DNA of 64,000 bases from Paenibacillus rubinfantis (GTDB lineage: Bacteria > Bacillota > Bacilli > Paenibacillales > Paenibacillaceae), in the NCBI RefSeq assembly GCF_001486505.1, contig NZ_LN909064.1, forward strand, positions 124,001 to 188,000, in the 5' to 3' direction. This document shows positions 40,360 through 48,570 of the stretch, piece by piece. The translations under genes and the position numbers were made by a program. The first letter of the stretch is position 1. Each line of letters begins with the position of its first letter. The notes beneath the pieces were generated by a model that searched no databases, had not been told where the DNA came from, and saw nothing but the letters and a program-made list of their open reading frames with translations.

Positions 40360-41004
40360 ATGACCAAGGGTTCGTTAGTGCATCGGGTACCCACTCGGGA
40401 GAAGGCGGTCGCTTTTACGTTTGATGATGGGCCGCATCCCATATATACGGAGCAAGTGTTGGAGATTTTTCGGAAGGTAAACGGGAAGGCCACTTTCTGC
40501 ATGATTGGACAAGAAATAGATAAGTTTGGAGACATCGCAGTGAAGGTTCATACCGCCGGACATGAGATTGCCAATCACACGTATTCACACCCGGATTTGA
40601 CACGGTTGACACTGGAGGAGGCGCGAGCCGAAATCCTGCTGGGTGATGAGCGAATCCGCCGAGTCACAGGGAAGCCGACAGGTTGCTTTCGACCGCCGTA
40701 TTTCGCTGTGAATGATGAGATTCTTTCCCTGGCCGCTGAGTTCGGATACGATTCGATTGGTTGCGTTAACGGAGAGGCTAGGGATTGGGAGCAGCCACAA
40801 CCCGGCGTAGATTATATTCTGGAACATACGCGACCGACGGTCGAGGGCGGAAGTATCTTTTTGTTCCATGACGGATACGGCAACCGTGGGCATACGATCG
40901 AAGCGGTCCGGGCACTGGTCAGCGAGCTGGCTGCTGCGGGGTATCGGTTTGTAACCGTTAGTGAGCTGATCGGATTGGCCGAAACCTCATTTCGTAACCG
41001 ATAA
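40360..41004 (+). CDS. Polysaccharide deacetylase (CE4, NodB domain)
   Basis: A 214-residue protein with the NodB fold and metal site: VAFTFDDGPHP (catalytic Asp and metal Asp), HEIANHTYSHPDL (metal His pair), GCFRPPYF and a final SIFLFHDG. There is no signal peptide or membrane anchor, which is unusual for peptidoglycan or chitin deacetylases, and suggests action on cytoplasmic acetylated oligosaccharides, in keeping with the arabinoxylan operon. Start ATG 40360 after GGGAGGG at 11 bases. Last gene of the locus, followed by a strong terminator. Confidence 0.85.
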   Translation: MTKGSLVHRVPTREKAVAFTFDDGPHPIYTEQVLEIFRKVNGKATFCMIGQEIDKFGDIAVKVHTAGHEIANHTYSHPDLTRLTLEEARAEILLGDERIRRVTGKPTGCFRPPYFAVNDEILSLAAEFGYDSIGCVNGEARDWEQPQPGVDYILEHTRPTVEGGSIFLFHDGYGNRGHTIEAVRALVSELAAAGYRFVTVSELIGLAETSFRNR

Positions 41005-41020
41005 CCTTTCTCTGCATCAA

Positions 41021-41078
41021 ACAGGGATCCTCTCAAGAGCAGGTTGATCTAACCTTTTGAGAGACCCTGTTTTTTTTG
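41021..41078 (+). terminator. Terminator of the arabinoxylan operon
   Basis: ACAGGG-CTCTCAA-AGGTT pairs with AACCT-TTGAGAG-CCCTGT, ending in eight T. Confidence 0.85.
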
Positions 41079-41107
41079 TTTCTAAAAATAGGTATAGTCC
41101 ATTTGTT

Positions 41108-41146
41108 ATGTTACATAATATATGCTAGTATTAAATTAAGTAACAT
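41108..41146. promoter_or_regulatory. Inverted repeat before the recombinase gene
   Basis: ATGTTAC (41108-41114) and GTAACAT (41140-41146) flank 25 AT-rich bases that may hold the promoter. The role is unknown; it may be an operator or a recombinase binding site. Confidence 0.3.
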
Positions 41147-41164
41147 TATTCGGAGGGATTCTCT

Positions 41165-41728
41165 GTGGAGTACGTTAATCCGATTCGAGATCTAGAAACG
41201 ATACGGGCAATGAAGGAGGAGCTGCGGAAACACTCGGTCAGGGATTTGTTGCTTTTTGTACTGGGGATCAATACGGGGATTAGTTTGATTGACCTGCTTC
41301 ATCTGACGGTGGAGGATGTGTGTGACGGCCAGAGCCCGAAACAGTTTCTCTATATCAAGGATGAACGAACCGGGGAAGAGCGAGCCCATTATCTAAATAA
41401 CAATATTCAGGAGATCCTGAAGGAATATGTGTCCATGATGGATTGGAAGCCGGGGGATTACTTGTTTAAGTCCAAGAAGGATTGCGGTCCGATCACCCGC
41501 CAGCAGGCTTATCGCATTATCAACCATTCGGCCAGAGAGGTGGGCATTTCGGAGAAAATCGGCACCCATACCTTAAGGAAAACCTTCGGTTATCACGCCT
41601 ACTATAAAGGGGTGGCCATCTCCATCATCAAGTCGATTCTGCATCATCATTCGACCGCCGAGACCCTGAAATATTTAGGGATCGATAAGAATGAACGGCT
41701 GCCGATCAAGGTGGATGTCAATTTATAA
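41165..41728 (+). CDS. Short tyrosine recombinase, catalytic domain only (YoeC-like)
   Basis: 187 residues from GTG 41165 (GGAGGG upstream). It is a catalytic domain without the usual N-terminal core-binding domain. The H-x-x-R box is present (GTHTLRKTFGYHAY), as are the later His (ILHHHSTAET) and the nucleophile Tyr (TLKYLGID). But in the first box, where active recombinases have TGLRISE, it reads NTGISLID: the conserved first Arg is Ser. Small YoeC-like proteins of Bacillus have similar size. It may be a weak or non-catalytic relative. There is no nearby attachment site or phage gene. Confidence 0.8.
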   Translation: MEYVNPIRDLETIRAMKEELRKHSVRDLLLFVLGINTGISLIDLLHLTVEDVCDGQSPKQFLYIKDERTGEERAHYLNNNIQEILKEYVSMMDWKPGDYLFKSKKDCGPITRQQAYRIINHSAREVGISEKIGTHTLRKTFGYHAYYKGVAISIIKSILHHHSTAETLKYLGIDKNERLPIKVDVNL

Positions 41729-41747
41729 GCGTGCAGATGTGAATATG

Positions 41748-41785
41748 AAAAAAAGAACCCTCCGCACCAAAGGCGGAGAGTTCCT
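41748..41785 (-). terminator. Terminator, mainly for the Usp-like gene
   Basis: GAAC-CTCCGC and GCGGAG-GTTC form the stem; the T run is on the minus-strand side (AAAAAAA at 41748 onward on plus), so it best serves the gene at 41822-42508. Confidence 0.7.
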
Positions 41786-41821
41786 CTATATGAATGGTGT
41801 TTAGTTCAGTTGTCCCTCGAT

Positions 41822-42508
41822 TTACGATTCATCAGAACTTTCCCGATGCATCGCGGTTTGAAGGTCCACGTTCTTCAGCTCCGTGACGATGCAATCCGTC
41901 ACCTGCACCTGAAGCGTCTCATCGTCCTTCATGAATCGGAAAATCCCATTATTGAAGTCGGTATCGGCTTCTTTGAAGAAAATGCCTTCATAAAGCGTAT
42001 CTTTATGGTGGTTGAAGCTTAGGTTATAACGATCCCCATCTTTGATCAAATAAGCGCGGATTCCCTTTTCATAAATTCCCTCTTCGTCCCGGATATACCG
42101 GGCAACCGAAATGAGGTGCAGGTCGACAAAAGGGATTTCCCGGACCAAAGCATTAATGATGGATCCCTTCGTAATTTGTTCCCAACGACTATGGGCGGTT
42201 TGCCCCAAAATAATCTGCGTAATGTTGTTCTCACGGGCAACTTCGGCAATGACCTTGGAGACAGGGCGGCTCTCCTTGTCCTTCATAATAAATTGGGCCG
42301 TAGCATGGGTATTCGCATATTCTTTCCACTGCTCGATATAGAATACCTTCTCCGCATCCAACTCATCGAAGGGTTTAGGATCAATGGTCAAAATATAGAG
42401 TGGAGCCTGCATCAGGTTCGCGATCTTACAGCCGCGTTTGATTAGTCGTTCCCCGTTGGGACCATAATAAACGCAGACTAAAATGCTTTCATTACACGGA
42501 GTATCCAT
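41822..42508 (-). CDS. Universal-stress-protein-like protein (KdpD Usp domain) with extra C-terminal domain
   Basis: A 228-residue protein; ATG follows GAGGTGA at nine bases. Residues 1-140 form a Usp domain like that in KdpD (ILVCVYYGPNGERLIKRGCK at the start; QIILGQTAHSRWEQITKGSI, a nucleotide-binding-type loop; then FVDLHLISV). Residues 150-228 form a separate domain rich in strands (YNLSFNHHKDTLYEGIFFKE) of unknown role. It is divergent from the Mrp antiporter operon, so a role in cation homeostasis or signalling is plausible but unproven. Confidence 0.72.
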   Translation of the reverse strand: MDTPCNESILVCVYYGPNGERLIKRGCKIANLMQAPLYILTIDPKPFDELDAEKVFYIEQWKEYANTHATAQFIMKDKESRPVSKVIAEVARENNITQIILGQTAHSRWEQITKGSIINALVREIPFVDLHLISVARYIRDEEGIYEKGIRAYLIKDGDRYNLSFNHHKDTLYEGIFFKEADTDFNNGIFRFMKDDETLQVQVTDCIVTELKNVDLQTAMHRESSDES

Positions 42509-42632
42509 TTCGAACTTTCACCTCAAGGCTTATAGTAGAGCTTCCTTTAAACTACGTAAGACTATAATTGATGTTTCATCCCGAGTCAAACCCAAATTGA
42601 CAGGAATCATTTTCAAGTAAGGAGGAGTGCGT

Positions 42633-45044
42633 TTGATCCCATTTTATGCCTTCATTTTCCTGCCGTTCATCTTTGCCATTATAGTCCCGTTTCTGTACAA
42701 GTATTTAAATCGTCAAGTACATACCGGATGGTTTGTTTTGCTTGTACCTTTATCGATCTTTCTCTATTTCCTTCAATATATCCCCTCCGTGGCCGCCGGG
42801 GAAACTTATATGTACACGCTGCCGTGGATCCCAACTTTAGAAATCAATCTGACCTCTTACTTGGATGGGCTAGGCCTGATGTTTGGGCTGCTCATCTCCG
42901 GCGTAGGGGCGTTGGTGATCCTCTACTCTATTTTCTATATGTCCAAGGAGCGGGAGGCGCTTCATAACTTCTACGTGTATTTGCTGATGTTTATGGGAGC
43001 GATGCTTGGCGTCGTGTTCTCGGACCATCTTTTGGTCTTCTATGGCTTCTGGGAACTAACCAGCGTCTCTTCCTTCCTGCTGATCTCGTATTGGTACGAA
43101 CGAAGAAGCTCGCGACAGGGCGCGTTGAAGGCCATGTTGATTACCGTGTTTGGCGGGTTCGCGATGCTGGCCGGGTTCATTATGCTGATCCTGATGGCGG
43201 ACACCTACAGCATCCGGGAGTTAATTGCCAATTTGAATCTCCTCCAAAATCATGAATTGTTCCTTCCGGCTATGCTGTGTGTTTTGGTGGGGGCTTTTAC
43301 GAAATCCGCGCAGTTCCCGTTCAGCATTTGGCTGCCGGATGCGATGGAAGCTCCAACTCCGGTGAGCAGCTATTTGCACTCCGCCACGATGGTCAAAGCG
43401 GGGATCTATTTGGTCGCACGGATGACGCCGATCTTTGGCGGCAGCTCCGTGTGGTTCTGGCTGGTGGCCGGGGTCGGGCTGATTACGCTGCTGTACGGCT
43501 CCTTGACCGCACTGAGACAAACGGATCTCAAAGCCTTGTTGGCCTATTCGACCATCAGCCAGCTGGGGTTGATCATGTGCTTGCTTGGCGTTGGTTCGCT
43601 TGCGGTCTACTTTGGATCGGGCGAGGAAGGTACGGTCTTTACGGTGGCGACGTTTGCGGCGCTATTCCATCTCTTTAACCACTCTACCTTTAAAGGAAGC
43701 TTGTTTATGGTCGTTGGGATTATTGACCACGAGACGGGCCGGCGGGATATCCGCTTCCTGGGCGGGTTGATGCACGTGATGCCGGTCACATTCACGATCG
43801 CGTTGGTGGGTGGTTTGTCGATGGCCGGGTTGCCGCCGTTTAACGGGTTCTTAAGCAAGGAAATGTTCTTTGGGGCGGTAAATGAGGTGGCCCATGCCGG
43901 GATCTTTGGGCTTAGCAGCCTCGGGGTGTTGTTCCCGATTATCGCGTGGGTGGCCAGCATCTTCACCTTTGTTTATTGCATGATCTTTATCTTCAAAACC
44001 TTTGGAGGGAACTTCCGCCCGGAGAAGCTGACGCGGGAGGTGCATGAAGCGCCTTTAGGGATGTTGATTCCTCCCCTTGTGCTGGGCTTGCTCGTCATCC
44101 TGATCTTCTTCTTCCCGAATCTGCTGGGCAAGGCGATCCTTATCCCGGCCTTAAGCGCGGTGCTGCCGATGATGGACGTGGCACCCTACGATCTCAAAAT
44201 CAGCGCTTGGCATGGCCTGAACCTGGAATTGTTGATGACGGTTGGTGTCATTGGGTTCGGGTGGCTGCTCTTCAAAACCGCAAAGCGGTGGATCACGTCC
44301 CTGCGCGGTTTCCCGAAGGGGTTCATGTTATCCCACTGGTTCGACCGGGGGATTGAGGAGACGGAGAAGCTCTCAGGTTCGCTGACGAATCGTTACATGA
44401 CCGGCTCATTGCGGCATTACCTGATTTATATTTTCTCCTTCTTTGTCCTGTTGCTGTTGGGTTCATTGTTAGGGCTTCACGGCCTGCACTTCGATTTCTC
44501 GCAGGATGCGCCGATTGGGTTCTTCGAGACAGGGCTGGCAGTCGCTATGATTCTCGCCGCACTTACGGTCTTGCTGGCTGGCAATCGAATTGTGGCCATT
44601 GTAGCCCTGGGGGCAATGGGTTATATGATTTCGATGTTCTTCGTCATCTTTAGGGCGCCGGATCTGGCTCTAACCCAAATGGTGGTGGAGACGGTGACGA
44701 CCGTCCTGTTCCTGTTATGCTTCTATCATTTACCGAAGCTGAAGAAGAACATCGAACGCATATCCTTCAAGTTGACGAATGTGATCATCTCGTTGGCGAT
44801 GGGCGTAACGGTCAGCCTGCTGGCCTTAGCCGCGAATGGACATAAGCTGTTTGAGCCGATCACCTCCTTCTTTGAAAATGCGTATGAGCTGGCCGGCGCC
44901 AAAAATATCGTCAACGCCATCCTGGTGGATTTCCGCGGCTTTGATACCATGCTGGAAATCTCCGTGCTGACGATCGCCGGGTTGGGGGTTTATCTCTTGG
45001 TTCATCAACGCGCCAAAAGGAGGGAGTCCAATGAAACCGAATGA
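42633..45044 (+). CDS. mrpA: Na+/H+ antiporter subunit MrpA
   Basis: TTG 42633 is chosen: AAGGAGG lies seven bases upstream, while the GTG at 42627 overlaps it. The 803-residue membrane protein has about 20 helices. It matches MrpA/MnhA: the proton-pumping ND5-like core (GFWELTSVSSFLLISYWYER, the AFTKSAQFPFSIWLPDAMEA motif), the Glu and Lys residues in membrane helices, and the C-terminal MrpB-like region (APDLALTQMVVETVTTVLF). First gene of a seven-gene operon encoding a single membrane complex that exchanges Na+ for H+ and supports pH and salt tolerance. Confidence 0.95.
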   Translation: MIPFYAFIFLPFIFAIIVPFLYKYLNRQVHTGWFVLLVPLSIFLYFLQYIPSVAAGETYMYTLPWIPTLEINLTSYLDGLGLMFGLLISGVGALVILYSIFYMSKEREALHNFYVYLLMFMGAMLGVVFSDHLLVFYGFWELTSVSSFLLISYWYERRSSRQGALKAMLITVFGGFAMLAGFIMLILMADTYSIRELIANLNLLQNHELFLPAMLCVLVGAFTKSAQFPFSIWLPDAMEAPTPVSSYLHSATMVKAGIYLVARMTPIFGGSSVWFWLVAGVGLITLLYGSLTALRQTDLKALLAYSTISQLGLIMCLLGVGSLAVYFGSGEEGTVFTVATFAALFHLFNHSTFKGSLFMVVGIIDHETGRRDIRFLGGLMHVMPVTFTIALVGGLSMAGLPPFNGFLSKEMFFGAVNEVAHAGIFGLSSLGVLFPIIAWVASIFTFVYCMIFIFKTFGGNFRPEKLTREVHEAPLGMLIPPLVLGLLVILIFFFPNLLGKAILIPALSAVLPMMDVAPYDLKISAWHGLNLELLMTVGVIGFGWLLFKTAKRWITSLRGFPKGFMLSHWFDRGIEETEKLSGSLTNRYMTGSLRHYLIYIFSFFVLLLLGSLLGLHGLHFDFSQDAPIGFFETGLAVAMILAALTVLLAGNRIVAIVALGAMGYMISMFFVIFRAPDLALTQMVVETVTTVLFLLCFYHLPKLKKNIERISFKLTNVIISLAMGVTVSLLALAANGHKLFEPITSFFENAYELAGAKNIVNAILVDFRGFDTMLEISVLTIAGLGVYLLVHQRAKRRESNETE

Positions 45045-45453
45045 CGTGATCTTAAGAAGCGTAACCCGCGTTGCTGCTGTGATCATCTTGACCTTCTCGA
45101 TTTATCTGTTCATGAGCGGGCATCACCATCCGGGAGGCGGGTTTATCGGCGGGTTGAGTACGGCGTCCGCCATTGTGCTGCTTTACCTTTCCTTTGGCAT
45201 CGAGAAGGTTAGAGAGAATATCCGGCTGGATTTCAAGAAGCTTGCCGCCATCGGCGTGTTGGTCGCGGTAGGGACCGGACTGGCGGGGATCGTTTTTGGT
45301 CAGCCGTTCTTAACCCAGACCTTTGGTCATGTTGACCTGCCGATCTTCGGGGATACCGAATTGGCATCCGCCTTGATTTTTGACACGGGCGTAGCTCTGG
45401 CGGTCATCGGTACGGCGGTGAACATTATTCTAAGCATAAGTGAGGATCGATAA
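45031..45453 (+). CDS. mrpB: Na+/H+ antiporter subunit MrpB
   Basis: 140 residues, four membrane helices, with GHHHPGGGFIGGLSTASAIV, the hallmark of MrpB/MnhB. Overlaps mrpA by 14 bases; AGGAGGG before the ATG. Part of the Mrp complex. Confidence 0.95.
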   Translation: MKPNDVILRSVTRVAAVIILTFSIYLFMSGHHHPGGGFIGGLSTASAIVLLYLSFGIEKVRENIRLDFKKLAAIGVLVAVGTGLAGIVFGQPFLTQTFGHVDLPIFGDTELASALIFDTGVALAVIGTAVNIILSISEDR

Positions 45454-45454
45454 T

Positions 45455-45793
45455 ATGGAGACGCTTATCGTGATTCTTGTCGGAATCTTAGTATCGATCG
45501 GAACCTATCTGATTCTATCGAAACAATTGCTGCGAATCGTGCTGGGAGCTTCGATCGTGAGTCATGCCGTGAACTTATTGATCATGACCTCCGGCGGCCT
45601 GAAGAAGGGGAGCGCCCCCTTGCTGGGGGAGAAAATGGCCGGGTTTACGGATGCGATCCCTCAAGCTTTGATCCTGACGGCGATCGTAATCAATTTTGCC
45701 GTGACGGCGCTAGTCTTAGTTTTGTGTTATCGGGCCTATCAGAACTTCGGGACGGATGACATGGAGCAGCTAAGGGGAAATGAGAATGAATAA
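45455..45793 (+). CDS. mrpC: Na+/H+ antiporter subunit MrpC
   Basis: 112 residues, three helices; NuoK-like. GTYLILSKQLLRIVLGASIV and the loop DAIPQALILTAIVINFAVTA are conserved in MrpC. ATG at 45455 lies one base past the mrpB stop; an earlier frame from 45440 is unlikely. Confidence 0.94.
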   Translation: METLIVILVGILVSIGTYLILSKQLLRIVLGASIVSHAVNLLIMTSGGLKKGSAPLLGEKMAGFTDAIPQALILTAIVINFAVTALVLVLCYRAYQNFGTDDMEQLRGNENE

Positions 45794-47261
45794 TTGGTTG
45801 ATTGCTCCGGTGATTATCCCTTTATTAACGGGGATGCTTCTCATCATTTTTCAGAAAAATATCAAGCTCCAACGAACGCTTAGCTTTCTGGCTTTGCTCG
45901 CGGTAGGTGTCATTTCCGTGCTGCTGATGGTTCAGATCAAGGGGAGCGGCATTCAGACGCTGCAATTGGGCGGCTGGGAGGCCCCTTACGGGATCAGCTT
46001 TGTGGGCGACATGTTCAGCGCCTTGTTGCTGCTCGCGACGTCCATCGTCTCGGTCTGCTGCTTAATCTATGCCTTTCCTTCAATCGGCCGGAAACAGGAG
46101 AAGCTCTATTTCTATCCTTTATATTTGTTTCTGATCACAGGCGTGAACGGCTCATTCTTAACCGGGGACTTGTTTAACCTATATGTCTTCTTCGAGGTGT
46201 TCCTGGTAGCTTCGTATGTGCTGATCACCCTGGGCGGAACGAGGCGGCAACTGCGCGAGTCGCTTAAATATATCTTCACGAACGTGATCGCATCGGCGTT
46301 CTTCTTGATGGGCGTGGCCTATTTATATTCGATCACAGGCACGCTAAATCTCGCAGACCTGTCGCTCCGTGTAGCGGAGGCGGGCCAGGATGGGCTGATC
46401 ACGACGGTGGCCTTGTTGTTCCTGATCGTATTTGCCCTCAAAGCCGGGTTATTGCTCTTCTTCTGGTTGCCGGGCTCTTACAGCGTGCCGCCTACGGCCA
46501 TTGCGGCCATCTTTGCGGCGCTGCTGACGAAGGTGGGGATCTACGCGATCTTCCGAATGTTTACGCTGATCTTCTATCATGAGCCGCAAATCACGCATCT
46601 ATGGATTGGGCTGCTGGCGGCCGCCACGATGATTTTAGGGGGACTGGGCGCTGTCGGATTTGGGGATATCCAGAAAATCTTAACCTATAACGTGGTGATC
46701 AGCGTTGGTTTTATCATGCTGGGGCTCGTTTCTTCCACGCCGGAAGGCCTGGCGGGTTCGATCTACTACCTGTTGCACGATATCCTTATCAAGGCCTTGA
46801 TCTTCCTTATTGGCGGTACGGTCATCCATTTGACGGGCACTAGCCGGCTGAAGGACATCAGCGGTTTGATCCGGCTGCGCCCTGCACTCGGCTGGATGTT
46901 CTTGATCGCGGCGCTTTCGATGGTTGGCATTCCTCCACTAAGCGGGTTTCTCGGCAAAGTATTTACGATTCAAGGGACCTTCGAGGCGGGGGATTACGGG
47001 TTTGGAGCCATCGGGCTGGTGGCCAGCTTATTTATCCTGTTTTCCATGATCAAATTGTTTATGAACGTGTTCTGGGGAGAGACGGTCCTGTGTGAGGACG
47101 AGGAGAAGGGATCGATGAAGGGGCTCTTGCTCCCGATCGCTCTGCTCACTTTCGCCAGCCTTGCCTTGGGGATTGGTGCGGAAGGAATTGCCCCGTATGT
47201 TGCTCAAGCGGCGGAAGAATTGCTCGATCCAAATCTGTACATCCAAGCCGTGATGGATTAA
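45786..47261 (+). CDS. mrpD: Na+/H+ antiporter subunit MrpD
   Basis: 491 residues, about 14 helices; ND2/ND4-like proton channel subunit. YVFFEVFLVASYVLITLGGT, KAGLLLFFWLPGSYSVPPTA and IFRMFTL are family blocks. ATG 45786 follows AAGGGG at eight bases and overlaps the mrpC end by eight bases. Alternative ATG at 45780 possible. Confidence 0.95.
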   Translation: MNNWLIAPVIIPLLTGMLLIIFQKNIKLQRTLSFLALLAVGVISVLLMVQIKGSGIQTLQLGGWEAPYGISFVGDMFSALLLLATSIVSVCCLIYAFPSIGRKQEKLYFYPLYLFLITGVNGSFLTGDLFNLYVFFEVFLVASYVLITLGGTRRQLRESLKYIFTNVIASAFFLMGVAYLYSITGTLNLADLSLRVAEAGQDGLITTVALLFLIVFALKAGLLLFFWLPGSYSVPPTAIAAIFAALLTKVGIYAIFRMFTLIFYHEPQITHLWIGLLAAATMILGGLGAVGFGDIQKILTYNVVISVGFIMLGLVSSTPEGLAGSIYYLLHDILIKALIFLIGGTVIHLTGTSRLKDISGLIRLRPALGWMFLIAALSMVGIPPLSGFLGKVFTIQGTFEAGDYGFGAIGLVASLFILFSMIKLFMNVFWGETVLCEDEEKGSMKGLLLPIALLTFASLALGIGAEGIAPYVAQAAEELLDPNLYIQAVMD

Positions 47262-47276
47262 AGGGGGGAGATCACC

Positions 47277-47756
47277 ATGCCCGTTCAAGTGCTGCTTAAT
47301 ATCGTTATCGCTTACCTGTGGATGTTCCTGAAGGATGACATGAGCGTCTTAAACTTTATCAGCGGGTATATCGTGGGGTTGTTCATTTTACTCTGCATAC
47401 GCCGGTTCTTCAAGAAGCCATTCTATGTCTTTACGCTGGCGGCGGTTGGCAAGCTGTTTGTTATCTTCATTCATGAACTCATTACTTCATCGATGATGGT
47501 CATGAAGCATGTGCTCCGGCCGAAGGTCGACGTGAAGCCGGGCATCTTCAAGGTGGAGACAGATTTGGAGGGGGATCTGGAGATTACGCTCCTCTCGTTG
47601 CTGATCTGCTTGACGCCGGGTTCGGTCGTGATGGATATCACCCCTGACGCAAAGACCTTGTACATTCATGGGCTGAATATGCCGGAATCCAAAGAATCGG
47701 TCCTCAAATCAAAATCCGTATTCGAAAAAGCGATAAAGGATGTGACCCGAAAATGA
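47277..47756 (+). CDS. mrpE: Na+/H+ antiporter subunit MrpE
   Basis: 159 residues. Two or three N-terminal helices followed by a soluble domain with PGIFKVETDLEGDLEITLLS and LTPGSVVMDI, as in MrpE. GGGGGGAG precedes the ATG. Confidence 0.94.
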   Translation: MPVQVLLNIVIAYLWMFLKDDMSVLNFISGYIVGLFILLCIRRFFKKPFYVFTLAAVGKLFVIFIHELITSSMMVMKHVLRPKVDVKPGIFKVETDLEGDLEITLLSLLICLTPGSVVMDITPDAKTLYIHGLNMPESKESVLKSKSVFEKAIKDVTRK

Positions 47757-48034
47757 TCTTTCATACGATCCTGATCATCGCCTTAGTTCTGCTGTTAGCG
47801 GCGATCTTGTTCAACTTATACCGCGTCATCAAAGGGCCATCCAGTGCGGACCGGGTTCAGGCGCTGGATTCCGTGGGCATTAATTTAATCGCAAGCATTG
47901 CGGTTTATTCCGTGCTGCTGCATACGCATGCCTTCTTCGATTTGATTTTGCTGATCGGCATTTTATCGTTCATCGGGACGGTAGCTTTTGCCCGGTTTAT
48001 GGAAAGGGGTGCGGTCATTGAGCGGAAGCGGTGA
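47753..48034 (+). CDS. mrpF: Na+/H+ antiporter subunit MrpF
   Basis: 93 residues, three helices, with the conserved GPSSADRVQALDSVG block. Overlaps mrpE by four bases (ATGA). Confidence 0.94.
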   Translation: MIFHTILIIALVLLLAAILFNLYRVIKGPSSADRVQALDSVGINLIASIAVYSVLLHTHAFFDLILLIGILSFIGTVAFARFMERGAVIERKR

Positions 48035-48455
48035 AATGGTTGGCGCGATCCTGATTCTCCTGGGGGCGGTCTTTAGCTTGATCAGCGCGATCGGCAATAT
48101 CCGGTTGCCCGATGTATACACCCGGTCTCATGCGGCCTCAAAAAGCTCGACCCTTGGCGTATTATGCGCGTTGGTGGGAACTTTGCTGTATTTTCTGATC
48201 GCCGAGGGATACTTCAGTATTCGACTGATTTTGGGCATCTTCTTCGTGTTTCTCACGGCTCCGGTGGCAGCTCACGTCATTTGCCGGGCCGCGTATCGTC
48301 ACTGTGTCCCGCTGGCGGAAGGAACCGTCGAGGATGAGCTCCGGGAGTACTACAAGCCGGCCGAGGACTTTGAAGGGGAGGATCAGGTCGAAGCACAGGG
48401 GAATGAGATGGAGACCCCCACGCAGGAGCCTCTTCAAGTGAATCACATGAGTTAA
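48018..48455 (+). CDS. mrpG: Na+/H+ antiporter subunit MrpG
   Basis: TTG 48018 is taken as start because AAGGGG lies eight bases upstream; a frame from ATG 47988 would overlap mrpF further and lacks a site. 145 residues: three helices with SAIGNIRLPDVYTRSHAASK (MrpG/PhaG motif), then an acidic, glutamate-rich tail of about 45 residues, longer than in Bacillus MrpG. Last gene of the operon. Confidence 0.92.
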   Translation: MSGSGEMVGAILILLGAVFSLISAIGNIRLPDVYTRSHAASKSSTLGVLCALVGTLLYFLIAEGYFSIRLILGIFFVFLTAPVAAHVICRAAYRHCVPLAEGTVEDELREYYKPAEDFEGEDQVEAQGNEMETPTQEPLQVNHMS

Positions 48456-48476
48456 GCACCCGCAAGGGTGCTTTTT
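48454..48476 (+). terminator. Terminator of the mrp operon
   Basis: AGCACCC-GCAA-GGGTGCT followed by five T, directly at the mrpG stop. Confidence 0.88.
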
Positions 48477-48570
48477 GATCGTGTGGGATTAAGTCCCATG
48501 CCTTCTCATGTATGCGCGTATCTGATTGAGAAACCCTATAGCTACTACATTGACAAGTTGGGTGACTGAG

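Noticed and set aside
41108..41146. Attachment site for the tyrosine recombinase
   Set aside because: The seven-base arms with a 25-base gap are too short and AT-rich, and no second copy or integrated element is seen in the window.
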